NCBI GenBank assembly: GCA_002716645.1
Contig: PBBR01000009.1
Location: forward strand, 63,671-88,127
Length of the DNA: 24,457 nt
Direction of reading: 5' to 3'
Source: Chloroflexota bacterium
GTDB taxonomy: Bacteria; Chloroflexota; Dehalococcoidia; UBA3495
In this document: positions 6,646 through 14,695 of the stretch, piece after piece
How positions within the stretch are numbered: position 1 is the stretch's first letter
Layout: each line of letters opens with the position of its first letter
Program-made: the position numbers and the translations under genes
The notes under the pieces: model-generated
What the model was told of the DNA's origin: nothing
The model's input: the letters and a program-made list of their open reading frames with translations, nothing else
The model's database searches: none

Positions 6646-9233
6646 GTATTCGCGCCACAACAGCGCTTATATTTACGCCCGCTGCCGCAAGGACACGTGG
6701 TATTCCTACCTATCTTAGGGCCACCAGGAGAGACACGAGCACTATTAGTCACAGTCTTGCTTGAACTACCACGCCTGCCGCTTGCCCTAGCTTCCTGACC
6801 CACATCTACATGAAAAAGTGTATGTACTACGTCGTGCTGCATGCGCTGGAGTAACTCCTGGAATGTTTTGTGGCCCTCAGTGCGGTACATCACCAACGGA
6901 TCCCTCTGTCCAATAGCATGCAGACTTATGCCTGTCCTAAGATTTTCCATAGTCGTCAGATGTTGAACCCAATGAAAATCTATCGCCCTCAGCAACAGAA
7001 GACGTTCCGCCTCTCTAGCTTCATCCCCTAATGCATTTTCCCATGCAGAATAAACGGACTCAGCATGATCTGCTAGGATTTTTTCGACAGCATCTTTGCG
7101 ATAAGTAATTAGTTGTTCTTCATTCTTGATCTCGTCGGGTAAGTCACATATCAATTGCAATTCAGATATGAACCCTAATGCATTCCAATCATCACTATGG
7201 CGCGATGGGAGAAATTGCCTGATCAGATCATCAAATTCTTGTCTGACCATACCCAAAAGACGCTCCCTCAGATTATCACCCCTAAGAATCCTCTGACGAT
7301 CGCTGTATATAATCTCTCTCTGGGTATTTAAAACATCATCAAAATTAAGCAGGTGCTTCCTGATATCGAAATGATATCCTTCCACCTTAACTTGCGCCCC
7401 ACCAATCGATTTAGTTATCAGCTTATTCTCAACTGGCAAATCTTCCTCCATGCCAGTCCAACTCATAACTGATTTAATGCGTTCTCCCCCAAATCTCTGC
7501 ATTAACTCATCTTCTAAAGAAACATAAAATTGCGAGCTACCAGGATCTCCTTGCCTTCCTGAACGCCCTCTTAACTGATTATCTACTCGCCTGGCATCAT
7601 GATGTTCAGTTCCAATAACATGCAATCCGCCTAATTCAACGACTTGTGAATGTTCTTGTCCCCAATCAGATCTCGAGGTGTCCGATCCTCCTAGTACGAT
7701 ATCTGTCCCTCTACCGGCCATATTAGTTGACACTGTAACCGCATTCAGCCGCCCTGCTTGAGCAATAATAGACGCCTCGTGTTCATGATTTTTGGCATTT
7801 AGAACTTGATGCTCCACTCCTCTGAGCTTTAAAACGCCACTCAGCTCTTCAGATGATTCCACTGAAGTAGTACCAACTAAAACCGGTCTTCCGCTTTCAT
7901 TCACTTCAACAATATCTTCAACGACTGCTTTCCATTTCGCTTCTCTGGTTTGATAGACCATGTCTGACGCATCGCCTCTTACCATCGGCAGATTTGTTGG
8001 TATTGTGGCTACTTCTAATCCATAAATTTTGTAAAACTCATCAGCCTCTGTTGCTGCCGTACCCGTCATTCCTGATAATTTTTGGTACATCCGAAAATAA
8101 TTTTGAAGGGTGACCGTCGCATATGTAATACTCTCTCTTTGAATTTTTATCCCTTCTTTAGCTTCAACTGCCTGATGGAGGCCATCTGACCATCTTCTAC
8201 CAAACTGTAATCTGCCTGTAAATTCATCAACTATGACAACTTCACCGTCTCGTATTACATAGTCCTTGTCACGCTTCTTCTGCACATGAGCTGTTAGCGC
8301 GTTCTCTACATAATGAACCAGGTGATAGTTTTCTGGATCATATAGATTATCAACTTTAATCCAACCTTCTATTTTTTCGATCGCTTCAGGAGTCATAGAT
8401 ATCGCTTGAGTGCGTTCATCAATTGTAAAGTCTTCTTCCGCATGCAACCGTGGCACTAATCTAGAAAAGGTATAATAATGATCGACCGGATCCTGAGCAG
8501 GTCCGCTGATGATAAGCGGTGTTCTGGCTTCATCTATGAGAATGTTGTCAACCTCATCCACTATGGCAAAATTAAGATCGCGTTGAACTAACTCTGCCGC
8601 TTCTACCGCCATATTATCTCTTAGATAATCAAACCCAAATTCATTGTTTGTTCCGTACAGAACATCAGTCGCATAAGCATCTGAACGAGTTGCCGGCTTG
8701 AGGTATTTGGTACCATCCGGTCCATTTTCGACATCAGGATCAAAAATAAAATCTCCACCATGCTGCAGACAACCCACCGTTAACCCCAAAGCATGGTAGA
8801 TAGGTCCCATCCAAACGGGATCTCGCCGAGACAGGTAATCATTTACTGTAACTACATGTACCCCTTTTCCAGTCAGAGCATTCAGATATGTAGGCAAAGT
8901 CGCTGCCAGTGTTTTTCCTTCACCAGTCCGCATCTCCGCTATTTGTCCATTATGAAGGACTATCCCACCAATGAGCTGTGCATCGTAGTGACGTTGTCCA
9001 ATGGTCCTGCGAGCAGTCTCACGTAAAACTGCATAAGCTTCAACTAACAAATCATCGAGTGTTTCACCAAAACCTAACCGATCCTTAAATTGTTGCGTCT
9101 TCGCAAACAACTCAGTATCAGCTAAGCGTCTAATTTCGTCTTCCAGGTTATTAATTTTATTTACAATTGGAATGAGCTTCTCAGCAGTTTTTTCACTGCT
9201 ATCGCCTATCATCTTACGAAGCAGGGACACCAT
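6642..9233 (-). CDS. secA: Protein translocase ATPase SecA
   Basis: ATPase motor that drives unfolded preproteins through SecYEG at the inner membrane. The 863 residues cover the whole family layout: Walker A TGEGKT (residues 103-108), Walker B with the DEVD at 226-229 followed by NILIDEARTPLIISG, the preprotein-binding insert, the second ATPase domain with AGRGTDIVLGG and RGRSGRQGDPGSS, helical scaffold and wing domains, a Ser/Arg-rich linker, and a C-terminal zinc motif CxCx8CC (Cys847, Cys849, Cys858, Cys859) that binds SecB or ribosomes in relatives. It is somewhat shorter than the 901 residues of E. coli SecA. GGTGAT is 6 nt upstream of ATG 9233. The gene stands alone, converging on the copper operon and diverging from an alpha/beta hydrolase gene. 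Confidence 0.98.
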   Translation of the reverse strand: MVSLLRKMIGDSSEKTAEKLIPIVNKINNLEDEIRRLADTELFAKTQQFKDRLGFGETLDDLLVEAYAVLRETARRTIGQRHYDAQLIGGIVLHNGQIAEMRTGEGKTLAATLPTYLNALTGKGVHVVTVNDYLSRRDPVWMGPIYHALGLTVGCLQHGGDFIFDPDVENGPDGTKYLKPATRSDAYATDVLYGTNNEFGFDYLRDNMAVEAAELVQRDLNFAIVDEVDNILIDEARTPLIISGPAQDPVDHYYTFSRLVPRLHAEEDFTIDERTQAISMTPEAIEKIEGWIKVDNLYDPENYHLVHYVENALTAHVQKKRDKDYVIRDGEVVIVDEFTGRLQFGRRWSDGLHQAVEAKEGIKIQRESITYATVTLQNYFRMYQKLSGMTGTAATEADEFYKIYGLEVATIPTNLPMVRGDASDMVYQTREAKWKAVVEDIVEVNESGRPVLVGTTSVESSEELSGVLKLRGVEHQVLNAKNHEHEASIIAQAGRLNAVTVSTNMAGRGTDIVLGGSDTSRSDWGQEHSQVVELGGLHVIGTEHHDARRVDNQLRGRSGRQGDPGSSQFYVSLEDELMQRFGGERIKSVMSWTGMEEDLPVENKLITKSIGGAQVKVEGYHFDIRKHLLNFDDVLNTQREIIYSDRQRILRGDNLRERLLGMVRQEFDDLIRQFLPSRHSDDWNALGFISELQLICDLPDEIKNEEQLITYRKDAVEKILADHAESVYSAWENALGDEAREAERLLLLRAIDFHWVQHLTTMENLRTGISLHAIGQRDPLVMYRTEGHKTFQELLQRMQHDVVHTLFHVDVGQEARASGRRGSSSKTVTNSARVSPGGPKIGRNTTCPCGSGRKYKRCCGANT

Positions 9234-9252
9234 ACGTCATCACCACAATGTG

Positions 9253-9280
9253 TTTATATAATATTTCCGTTTCTTGGCAA
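9253..9280 (-). promoter_or_regulatory. Candidate secA promoter
   Basis: Minus strand TTGCCA (9275-9280) and TATAAA (9253-9258), each 5 of 6 to the sigma-70 consensus, are 16 bp apart and lie about 20 nt upstream of the secA start codon. Confidence 0.55.
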
Positions 9281-9348
9281 GCAATAATACCATTTTACCC
9301 GAGTGGATAGCTCCTTGCATCAAATATCAAACGCAAAACAACATCCAA

Positions 9349-9377
9349 TTGACTACGCCATGTTTACATCCTATGAT
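9349..9377 (+). promoter_or_regulatory. Strong sigma-70-like promoter for the alpha/beta hydrolase gene
   Basis: TTGACT (9349-9354) and TATGAT (9372-9377) are separated by exactly 17 bp. Both hexamers match consensus at 5 of 6 positions. Transcription would start near 9384, about 20 nt before the start codon. Confidence 0.65.
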
Positions 9378-9405
9378 CCATTTGAACTTACAGAGGTAAA
9401 ACGTT

Positions 9406-10233
9406 ATGCCGTATTTTTCTGCCAATGGGACTAACTTATTCTACGAAATTACTGGCACCGGAACACCGTTACTTTTCAGCCACGAATTTGCAGGGGACTA
9501 CACCAGTTGGGATTTACAAGTGCGTCATTTTTCCCGTAAATATCAAGTCATTACTTACAACGCCCGTGGCTACCCACCTTCAGATGTTCCCGACGACCCC
9601 GCCTTGTATTCACAAGACCAATCTGTAGAAGACATTAAGTTGTTGCTGAATCACCTCAATATAGATCAAGCATATCTATGCGGGTTGTCTATGGGAGGTA
9701 GTGCAATATTAAACTTCGGAATAAAGTACCCTAATATGGCTAAGGCCTTGATAGTCGCTTCAGCGGGGAGCGGAAGCGATGATCCCGAGCAATTCAGGAA
9801 ATCTGGGGGCACTCTAGCAGATGCGCTATTATCGAATGGGATGGCCAACGGTATTCAGCATTACGCGACGGGGCCTACAAGAATACAACTAAGGCGCAAA
9901 GACCCCAAGACCTGGGATGATTTTTATCAAGGGCTATGTTCCCATTCTGCTCAGGGATCAGCCCTAACATTCCGTGGTATTCAAATGAAAAGAGAGAGTC
10001 TATATACCTTGGAATCCGATCTTAAAAATATGACCATACCTACTTTGATAATAATCGGGGACGAGGATTATCCATGCGTTAATCCTGCAATCTTCATGAA
10101 GCAGCATATTCCATCGTCTGGACTATCAGTACTTCCCCAAAGTGGCCATGCAATTAATCTTGAGGATCCAGACTTATTCAACCAAGCCATTCAACATTTT
10201 ATTTCCTCAATAGAAAATGGGGCATGGGTATAG
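9406..10233 (+). CDS. Alpha/beta hydrolase
   Basis: Cytosolic alpha/beta-hydrolase-fold enzyme of 275 aa, normal length for single-domain members. The nucleophile elbow is GLSMGG with Ser95, the acid is Asp219 or Asp221 in IIGDEDYPC, and the base is His248 in SGHAINLEDP, which gives a complete catalytic triad. The oxyanion-hole stretch is LLFSHEFAGD, where the commoner HG is replaced by HE. Members of this family hydrolyse esters, lactones, epoxides or C-C bonds; the substrate cannot be assigned. There is no signal peptide. AGAGGT lies 8 nt before the ATG. The gene has its own promoter and ends 10 nt before the convergent F420-type oxidoreductase gene, with no obvious hairpin between them. 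Confidence 0.9.
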   Translation: MPYFSANGTNLFYEITGTGTPLLFSHEFAGDYTSWDLQVRHFSRKYQVITYNARGYPPSDVPDDPALYSQDQSVEDIKLLLNHLNIDQAYLCGLSMGGSAILNFGIKYPNMAKALIVASAGSGSDDPEQFRKSGGTLADALLSNGMANGIQHYATGPTRIQLRRKDPKTWDDFYQGLCSHSAQGSALTFRGIQMKRESLYTLESDLKNMTIPTLIIIGDEDYPCVNPAIFMKQHIPSSGLSVLPQSGHAINLEDPDLFNQAIQHFISSIENGAWV

Positions 10234-10243
10234 AAGAACTGGA

Positions 10244-11134
10244 TTAAATTCCTAACACTTCCTTTGCCTCTGTAATAGCTTCTATGTGCTGATCAACAGA
10301 GCCTAAAACACCTCGACGAGCTTCTACAGACATATGCGTCGCGGCCATCTCTTCCCAACCTTTCATTTCATCAAGCCATTCCTCTGGCTGCTTGCCTGGG
10401 AGTCTTAATCGGCCTATCATACCTATTTCAGACGGATCTCTACCGGCATCTCTCGCATATTGCCTAATAGTTTCCACTGTTTCACGACCCTTATCAGACG
10501 GAGCAAAACTAGGAAACCAACCATCCGACAAAGTTGCGATGCGGCGCAGAACCCTGTCTACGGGTATTGGGCTCTCACTACCGCCTGCGCCGAGCCAAAT
10601 CGGAATTGGTCGTTGGACAGGCAGGGGATTAATACCAGCATTGGTTATGTCATGCCATTTACCATGAAAATCTACTACCTCTTGTGTCCACAGAGCTCGT
10701 AATACCTCCATCTGTTCTTCACATCTACGACCTCTGTTGTGAAAATCTTCCCCTAGCGCCTCATACTCAACGTGATTCCAGCCTACTCCTATTCCTAAAG
10801 TCAGACGCCCTCCGCTTAAAATATCTATTTCGGCTGCCTGCTTAGCCACTAACGCCGTCTGTCTCTGTGGCAAAATCAATATGCCAGTAATTAAATCAAC
10901 ATTACTAGTAACAGCCGATATAAACCCAAGTGTCGTAAATTGTTCATGAATGACGCTCTTGTGAGTGTAATAATGGTCCACTACATGTGAATGATGACTG
11001 GGATCAGCGCCCAGCACATGATCTGCTATGAAAATATACTCGTACCCCAATCCCTCCGCAGCCTGCACGTAGTCTCTTATAGCTACAGGATCGGCTCCTA
11101 TCTCAGTTTGAGGAAAAACTACTCCGTATTTCAT
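10244..11134 (-). CDS. LLM-class oxidoreductase, probably F420-dependent
   Basis: Luciferase-like TIM-barrel oxidoreductase (296 aa). The start is MKYGVVFPQTEIGADP, then a helix AAEGLGYEYIFIADHV and a core LTLGIGVGWNHVEYEALG with the following RRCEEQMEVLRALW, which is the pattern of the Rv2161c-type F420-dependent subfamily. The later segment RPIPIWLGAGGSES fits the cofactor phosphate-binding region. It would move hydride between reduced F420 (or flavin) and an unknown organic substrate in the cytosol. I start it at ATG 11134, since AGGAG (11141-11145) is 6 nt upstream; an ATG two codons earlier would abut that site. It is divergent from the Gal80-like gene and convergent with the alpha/beta hydrolase. 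The cofactor assignment is by family resemblance only. Confidence 0.88.
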   Translation of the reverse strand: MKYGVVFPQTEIGADPVAIRDYVQAAEGLGYEYIFIADHVLGADPSHHSHVVDHYYTHKSVIHEQFTTLGFISAVTSNVDLITGILILPQRQTALVAKQAAEIDILSGGRLTLGIGVGWNHVEYEALGEDFHNRGRRCEEQMEVLRALWTQEVVDFHGKWHDITNAGINPLPVQRPIPIWLGAGGSESPIPVDRVLRRIATLSDGWFPSFAPSDKGRETVETIRQYARDAGRDPSEIGMIGRLRLPGKQPEEWLDEMKGWEEMAATHMSVEARRGVLGSVDQHIEAITEAKEVLGI

Positions 11135-11140
11135 ATACAT

Positions 11141-11145
11141 CTCCT
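11141..11145 (-). promoter_or_regulatory. Ribosome binding site choosing the second ATG of the LLM gene
   Basis: AGGAG on the minus strand lies 6 nt before ATG 11134 and directly against the ATG at 11140, so the second ATG is the better start. Confidence 0.65.
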
Positions 11146-11179
11146 AGAATACATACCTTATCTACGTGGCCGTATTCGT

Positions 11180-11195
11180 GCATGTCCTCCCATGC
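11180..11195. repeat. Short inverted repeat in a divergent promoter gap
   Basis: GCATG-N6-CATGC, perfect 5-bp arms, between the divergent LLM and Gal80-like genes. In the minus-strand transcript it would sit in the leader. It may be a regulator half-site pair. Confidence 0.3.
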
Positions 11196-11215
11196 CTATT
11201 ATTAGCTACACCTAA

Positions 11216-11243
11216 ATGATACGATATCGAGCAATAGGCTCAA
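11216..11243 (-). promoter_or_regulatory. Candidate promoter of the F420-type LLM gene
   Basis: Minus strand TTGAGC (11238-11243) and TATCAT (11216-11221) with 16 bp between. Transcription would give a leader of about 75 nt that includes the inverted repeat at 11180-11195. I found no convincing plus-strand promoter for the Gal80-like gene. Confidence 0.4.
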
Positions 11244-11257
11244 TTTATCTTCCACGT

Positions 11258-11264
11258 AAGGAGG
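11258..11264 (+). promoter_or_regulatory. Ribosome binding site of the Gal80-like gene
   Basis: AAGGAGG, 5 nt before ATG 11270. It excludes the longer in-frame start at 11216, which would add 18 residues without family resemblance. Confidence 0.75.
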
Positions 11265-11269
11265 ACGGA

Positions 11270-12373
11270 ATGGCAGATAACAAAATAAGGCTAGGTTTAA
11301 TCGGAGCAAACATACACAGGGGATGGGCTCCTAGATCTCATCTTCCGGCACTTGTCGCGAGCCCCGAATTTGAACTTACAGCAGTATGCACAACACGGAT
11401 GGAAAGTGCGCAGGAATCCGCACAACTATTTAATGCCAAAATGGCTTTTGATAATTATCAAGAAATGATAAATCACCCTGATATTGATGCAGTCGCGGTT
11501 GTATTAAAAGTCCCTTCTCACTACGAACCTACTATGGCGGCCCTTAACGCAGGAAAACATGTTTACACTGAATGGCCACTCGGGCAGGATACCGCGCAGG
11601 CGATAGAAATGGCCGATTTGGCACGATCGAAAGGTGTTGTAAACATGGTAGGATTGCAAGCCCGCAACAGCCCAGCGTTATTGCATGCCAAAGAGTTGAT
11701 TGAAAACGGATATGTCGGGCAAGTGATGTCTTGCAAAGTCAGCATGATCAGAGGAGGAATCCTCAAAAGAGTATTCGACAGGACTTGGCAAAGAGACGTC
11801 GAGCTCGGAGCAAACACCCTAACTATCGCTTTTGGACACACGGTAGATGCTGTACGATTTGTCGTAGGTGACTTTGGTTCAGTATCAAGCGTAGTAAGTA
11901 CTCAGGCCAAGCAGTGGACCGCTTCTGATACAGGAGATGTCTTAGACGTCACATCTCCAGATAATGTCATGATAAACGGTCAATTACTAAATGGCGGAGT
12001 TGCATCAGTACATGTAGCAACAACGCCGTACGCGGGCGCAGGATTAGAAATGGAGATTTACGGCGACAAAGGTACTTTATTCGCTTTATCTGATGACTCT
12101 CCACAATTACAAGAAGTAAAACTAAAAGGAGCTCAGGAGAGTGAGACTCTCCATGATATTGAAATCCCCTCTAGACATAGTAACGTTCTCGAAAGCATGC
12201 CTACTGGCGAGCCTTACAACGTCGGACAAATGTACTACAAATTTGGTCAGGCCATCAAATCTGGAACAAATTGCGAACCTAATTTTGATACGGCAGTAGA
12301 ATTACACAAGTTTTTAGACAACATCAGGTCATCAAACACAGACGGGCGGAGGGTAGAAGTAAGTTTATCTTAA
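11270..12373 (+). CDS. Gal80-like Gfo/Idh/MocA-family protein
   Basis: A 367-aa protein with an N-terminal Rossmann domain (KIRLGLIGANIHRGWAPRSH at about residues 5-24) and a C-terminal alpha/beta domain. Most Gfo/Idh/MocA dehydrogenases have EKP, with the catalytic lysine, after the NAD(P) domain; here the stretch is VYTEWPLGQ, so Lys is replaced by Trp. The following GLQARNSPALLHAKELIENG, and then FGHTVDAVRFV and QLLNGGVASVHV, recall yeast Gal80p and its C-terminal domain more than sugar dehydrogenases. It may be an NAD(P)-binding sensor or an oxidoreductase with another acid/base. The start is set by AAGGAGG 5 nt upstream. The gene ends in a strong shared terminator. The fold is sure; whether it is catalytic is open. 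Confidence 0.86.
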   Translation: MADNKIRLGLIGANIHRGWAPRSHLPALVASPEFELTAVCTTRMESAQESAQLFNAKMAFDNYQEMINHPDIDAVAVVLKVPSHYEPTMAALNAGKHVYTEWPLGQDTAQAIEMADLARSKGVVNMVGLQARNSPALLHAKELIENGYVGQVMSCKVSMIRGGILKRVFDRTWQRDVELGANTLTIAFGHTVDAVRFVVGDFGSVSSVVSTQAKQWTASDTGDVLDVTSPDNVMINGQLLNGGVASVHVATTPYAGAGLEMEIYGDKGTLFALSDDSPQLQEVKLKGAQESETLHDIEIPSRHSNVLESMPTGEPYNVGQMYYKFGQAIKSGTNCEPNFDTAVELHKFLDNIRSSNTDGRRVEVSLS

Positions 12374-12384
12374 ATGCGTTAAGC

Positions 12385-12423
12385 AAAAAGAACGGGCGGC
12401 TCTTTGAGCCGCCCGTTCTTTTT
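12385..12423. terminator. Strong bidirectional intrinsic terminator
   Basis: Perfect 18-bp stem (12385-12402 with 12406-12423) and a 3-nt loop. The inner stem is GC-rich and the outer five pairs are A:T, so both strands end in a T-run. It lies between the convergent Gal80-like gene and the LLM monooxygenase gene and serves both. Confidence 0.93.
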
Positions 12424-12440
12424 GTGAAAATCTCTAATAG

Positions 12441-13691
12441 TTAATCTGCGTTTACAGGCTCAGCCACAGAATCTTCTATCGGTTCGCCCGTCTTGGTATC
12501 AACTTCAAACGGGCTCTTCAGATCAAGCTCTTTAGCCATCTCTCTAACAGCAGGGATAACTTCTTGGCCCATCAATCGCAAACTTCGCATCTGGTCATCA
12601 TGACTCATGGCTCCATCACCATCCCAGAAAAATACACTACCAGGACGCAAATATTCGAGTACGTGTCTGATCTTAGGAATAACTGTCTTAGGAGTTCCAG
12701 TGATAATAGTGTAATCCTCTACCTGGTCCTCATAAGGCCTCCGATTGGTACCGAATCTACCTGCTGGGCCAAATGCCGTTGCGGATAATCGCCTAGAAGT
12801 ACGCGAGGTATGCCCTGGCAGGCTCATAATAGCGGGATTAGTTTGACCTTCATTGCCGGCCAAAAACGGATTGCTAACACCAGATAAATATTTCCTTCCT
12901 ACCTCTTCAGCTTTCTCTTCTGTCTCGTCCACGTGCACTTTCCATAAGTATGCAACATTCTGAGTTCCAGATTTGTGGCCAAACTCAGCAGCGGTCTCAT
13001 GGTACAAATCAAACGCTTCTTTGGTTGGTCCCAACTTGGTAGCTAGTAGGACCAGGGGATATGCTTTTTCAGCAGTCCATTTAACAGTTTCTACGCTGAC
13101 AGTCGATGGAATCCATATTTGAGGATGAGGCTGTTGCAAAGGCCTAGCCCAAGGATTGACATACCGGTAATGGTAATGTTTACCTTCCCAACGAAACGGA
13201 CCAGGAGTGGTCCACGCCTTTATTAAAAAGTCATGCGCTTCTTCAAAACGCTCTCTGTTAAAATGCGGAGGAGCATTATGCGCGTAGCTCTCTCTGCCTC
13301 CTCCCCTAACAAAACCCGAGACCAATCTGCCGTTTGAAATCATATCTATCATCGACAATTGTTCAGCCAACCAAAGAGGGTCATCCCAAATCGGCAAAAC
13401 ATTACCTAAAATGATAATCTTCGCTTTATTAGTAATTCGCGCTAGGATAGATGCCCCTACGTTTGTCACGCCCTGCATACAAAACGGGGTGCTGTGATGC
13501 TCATTTAACATTAGCGCATCGAAACCCATTTCTTCAGCGTAAACTTTTTCATCAAGGTATCGATTGTAGAGTTGCGAACCAACCTGCGGATTATAATGCG
13601 CATTGCTAATGCTCAGATCAGTCGACTGAGTGCCCATAAGACCCGATTGATCATCTTGCCATGGTTGTTCCGTAAAATGGCCTATCAGCAT
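12441..13691 (-). CDS. LLM-class flavin-dependent monooxygenase
   Basis: Bacterial-luciferase-like TIM-barrel protein of 416 aa, probably using reduced FMN. The core is KVYAEEMGFDALMLNEHHST, then the barrel segment LAEQLSMIDMISNGRLVSGF with VRGGGRESYA, and the substrate-side stretch GKHYHYRYVNPWARPLQQPH followed by QIWIPSTVS. These are typical of the large LLM monooxygenases that attack alkanes, sulfonates or aromatic and terpenoid compounds. AAGGAG is 5 nt before the ATG. The C-terminal tail is acidic and probably disordered. It is the last gene of a minus-strand group after an alpha/beta hydrolase and a DAO-type oxidoreductase. A flavin reductase partner is not encoded nearby. The substrate is unknown. 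Confidence 0.88.
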   Translation of the reverse strand: MLIGHFTEQPWQDDQSGLMGTQSTDLSISNAHYNPQVGSQLYNRYLDEKVYAEEMGFDALMLNEHHSTPFCMQGVTNVGASILARITNKAKIIILGNVLPIWDDPLWLAEQLSMIDMISNGRLVSGFVRGGGRESYAHNAPPHFNRERFEEAHDFLIKAWTTPGPFRWEGKHYHYRYVNPWARPLQQPHPQIWIPSTVSVETVKWTAEKAYPLVLLATKLGPTKEAFDLYHETAAEFGHKSGTQNVAYLWKVHVDETEEKAEEVGRKYLSGVSNPFLAGNEGQTNPAIMSLPGHTSRTSRRLSATAFGPAGRFGTNRRPYEDQVEDYTIITGTPKTVIPKIRHVLEYLRPGSVFFWDGDGAMSHDDQMRSLRLMGQEVIPAVREMAKELDLKSPFEVDTKTGEPIEDSVAEPVNAD

Positions 13692-13797
13692 ACGAACTCC
13701 TTCTCCAATCCTCGTACTCCAACTACCGGCAGTGTAGCACCACGCTCGGAAGATTGTCTATCACAACCTATAATAGCGTAAGCACGAATATTGATTA

Positions 13798-14598
13798 TTA
13801 AGACGTCAAGAACCCCTTAACCAAACCAATAAATTCGTCTGTTTTCTCTATTTCAGGCCTATGCCCACATTGATTAATAATATCTAACGAGGAGCCGGGT
13901 ATGGATTTATGATAAATTTCACCCGCACTGACCGGAACGATAGGGTCTTCTCGTCCCCATATAATCTTAGTCGGCAACCTTTTTAACCGAGGCAACAATT
14001 GCGGTAACGCAGGATAATGCATATAAGGACGCCAACTTACCCTACACGCACTTTCTTTGGCGCTTTCCCAAAGCTCTAATTGCTCAGGAGAAGGCTCATC
14101 AGGGCATACTTCTTTAAATTCTGGCACAGCGGAAGCGTCCAACACGCTATTTTCGATATATGATTTCGCTACTACCTGGAAAATGTCATAGATTTCCCCT
14201 TCAGAAGGACGTACTCCAGCAGCTCCGACGAGCACCAGTCGCTTGAATTGCTGAGGACACCTAACAGCCATTTCTGCTGCTAGCCATCCCCCAAGAGAAA
14301 AACCAACAACGTCTACATTCTCTAACTTCAAATCATCTAGGGCGCCAAGAAACCAGTTGGCTAGGTCGTGCATGCTCATCATCCAGTCTAGCTCTGTAGA
14401 TTCGCCGAAACCAGGAAGCATTGGAATAACTAAGGTCCTGTCTTTAGCAAGCTCCTGATGATATCTCAGCCAGCCAGGATGGCCCATTTCGTCGTGAATG
14501 ATTAGTAATGGATCGCCGGTGCCACCTTTAAATACTTGCAGTTGGCTCCCAGCAACGTCCACCATTTCTTCAGTCCAGGATTGTGATGCAGTGGTCAT
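13798..14598 (-). CDS. Alpha/beta hydrolase
   Basis: Single-domain alpha/beta hydrolase of 266 aa with a full triad: Ser101 in GFSLGG, Asp218 in WGREDPIVP and His246 in CGHRPEIEK. The oxyanion region LLIIHDEMGHPGW resembles the C-C bond hydrolase and esterase groups, and PMLPGFGES is the usual strand-4 signature. It has a helical cap between about residues 125 and 200. It lies 106 nt upstream of the LLM monooxygenase and 97 nt downstream of the DAO-type oxidoreductase, so it may cleave a product of an oxygenase step; this is inference from order. It is not a close copy of the hydrolase at 9406: the oxyanion regions and cap differ. The ribosome site is weak (AAGGA 13 nt upstream of the ATG). 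Confidence 0.9.
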   Translation of the reverse strand: MTTASQSWTEEMVDVAGSQLQVFKGGTGDPLLIIHDEMGHPGWLRYHQELAKDRTLVIPMLPGFGESTELDWMMSMHDLANWFLGALDDLKLENVDVVGFSLGGWLAAEMAVRCPQQFKRLVLVGAAGVRPSEGEIYDIFQVVAKSYIENSVLDASAVPEFKEVCPDEPSPEQLELWESAKESACRVSWRPYMHYPALPQLLPRLKRLPTKIIWGREDPIVPVSAGEIYHKSIPGSSLDIINQCGHRPEIEKTDEFIGLVKGFLTS

Positions 14599-14695
14599 AT
14601 CACTATTTCCGTCCTTCGTTGCTTGTTGTTAAGTCACCTGATTGTGAAATCCAGCACAGCCCTTGTCAAGCTCACGCAAAATCTAAGTCACCAGT

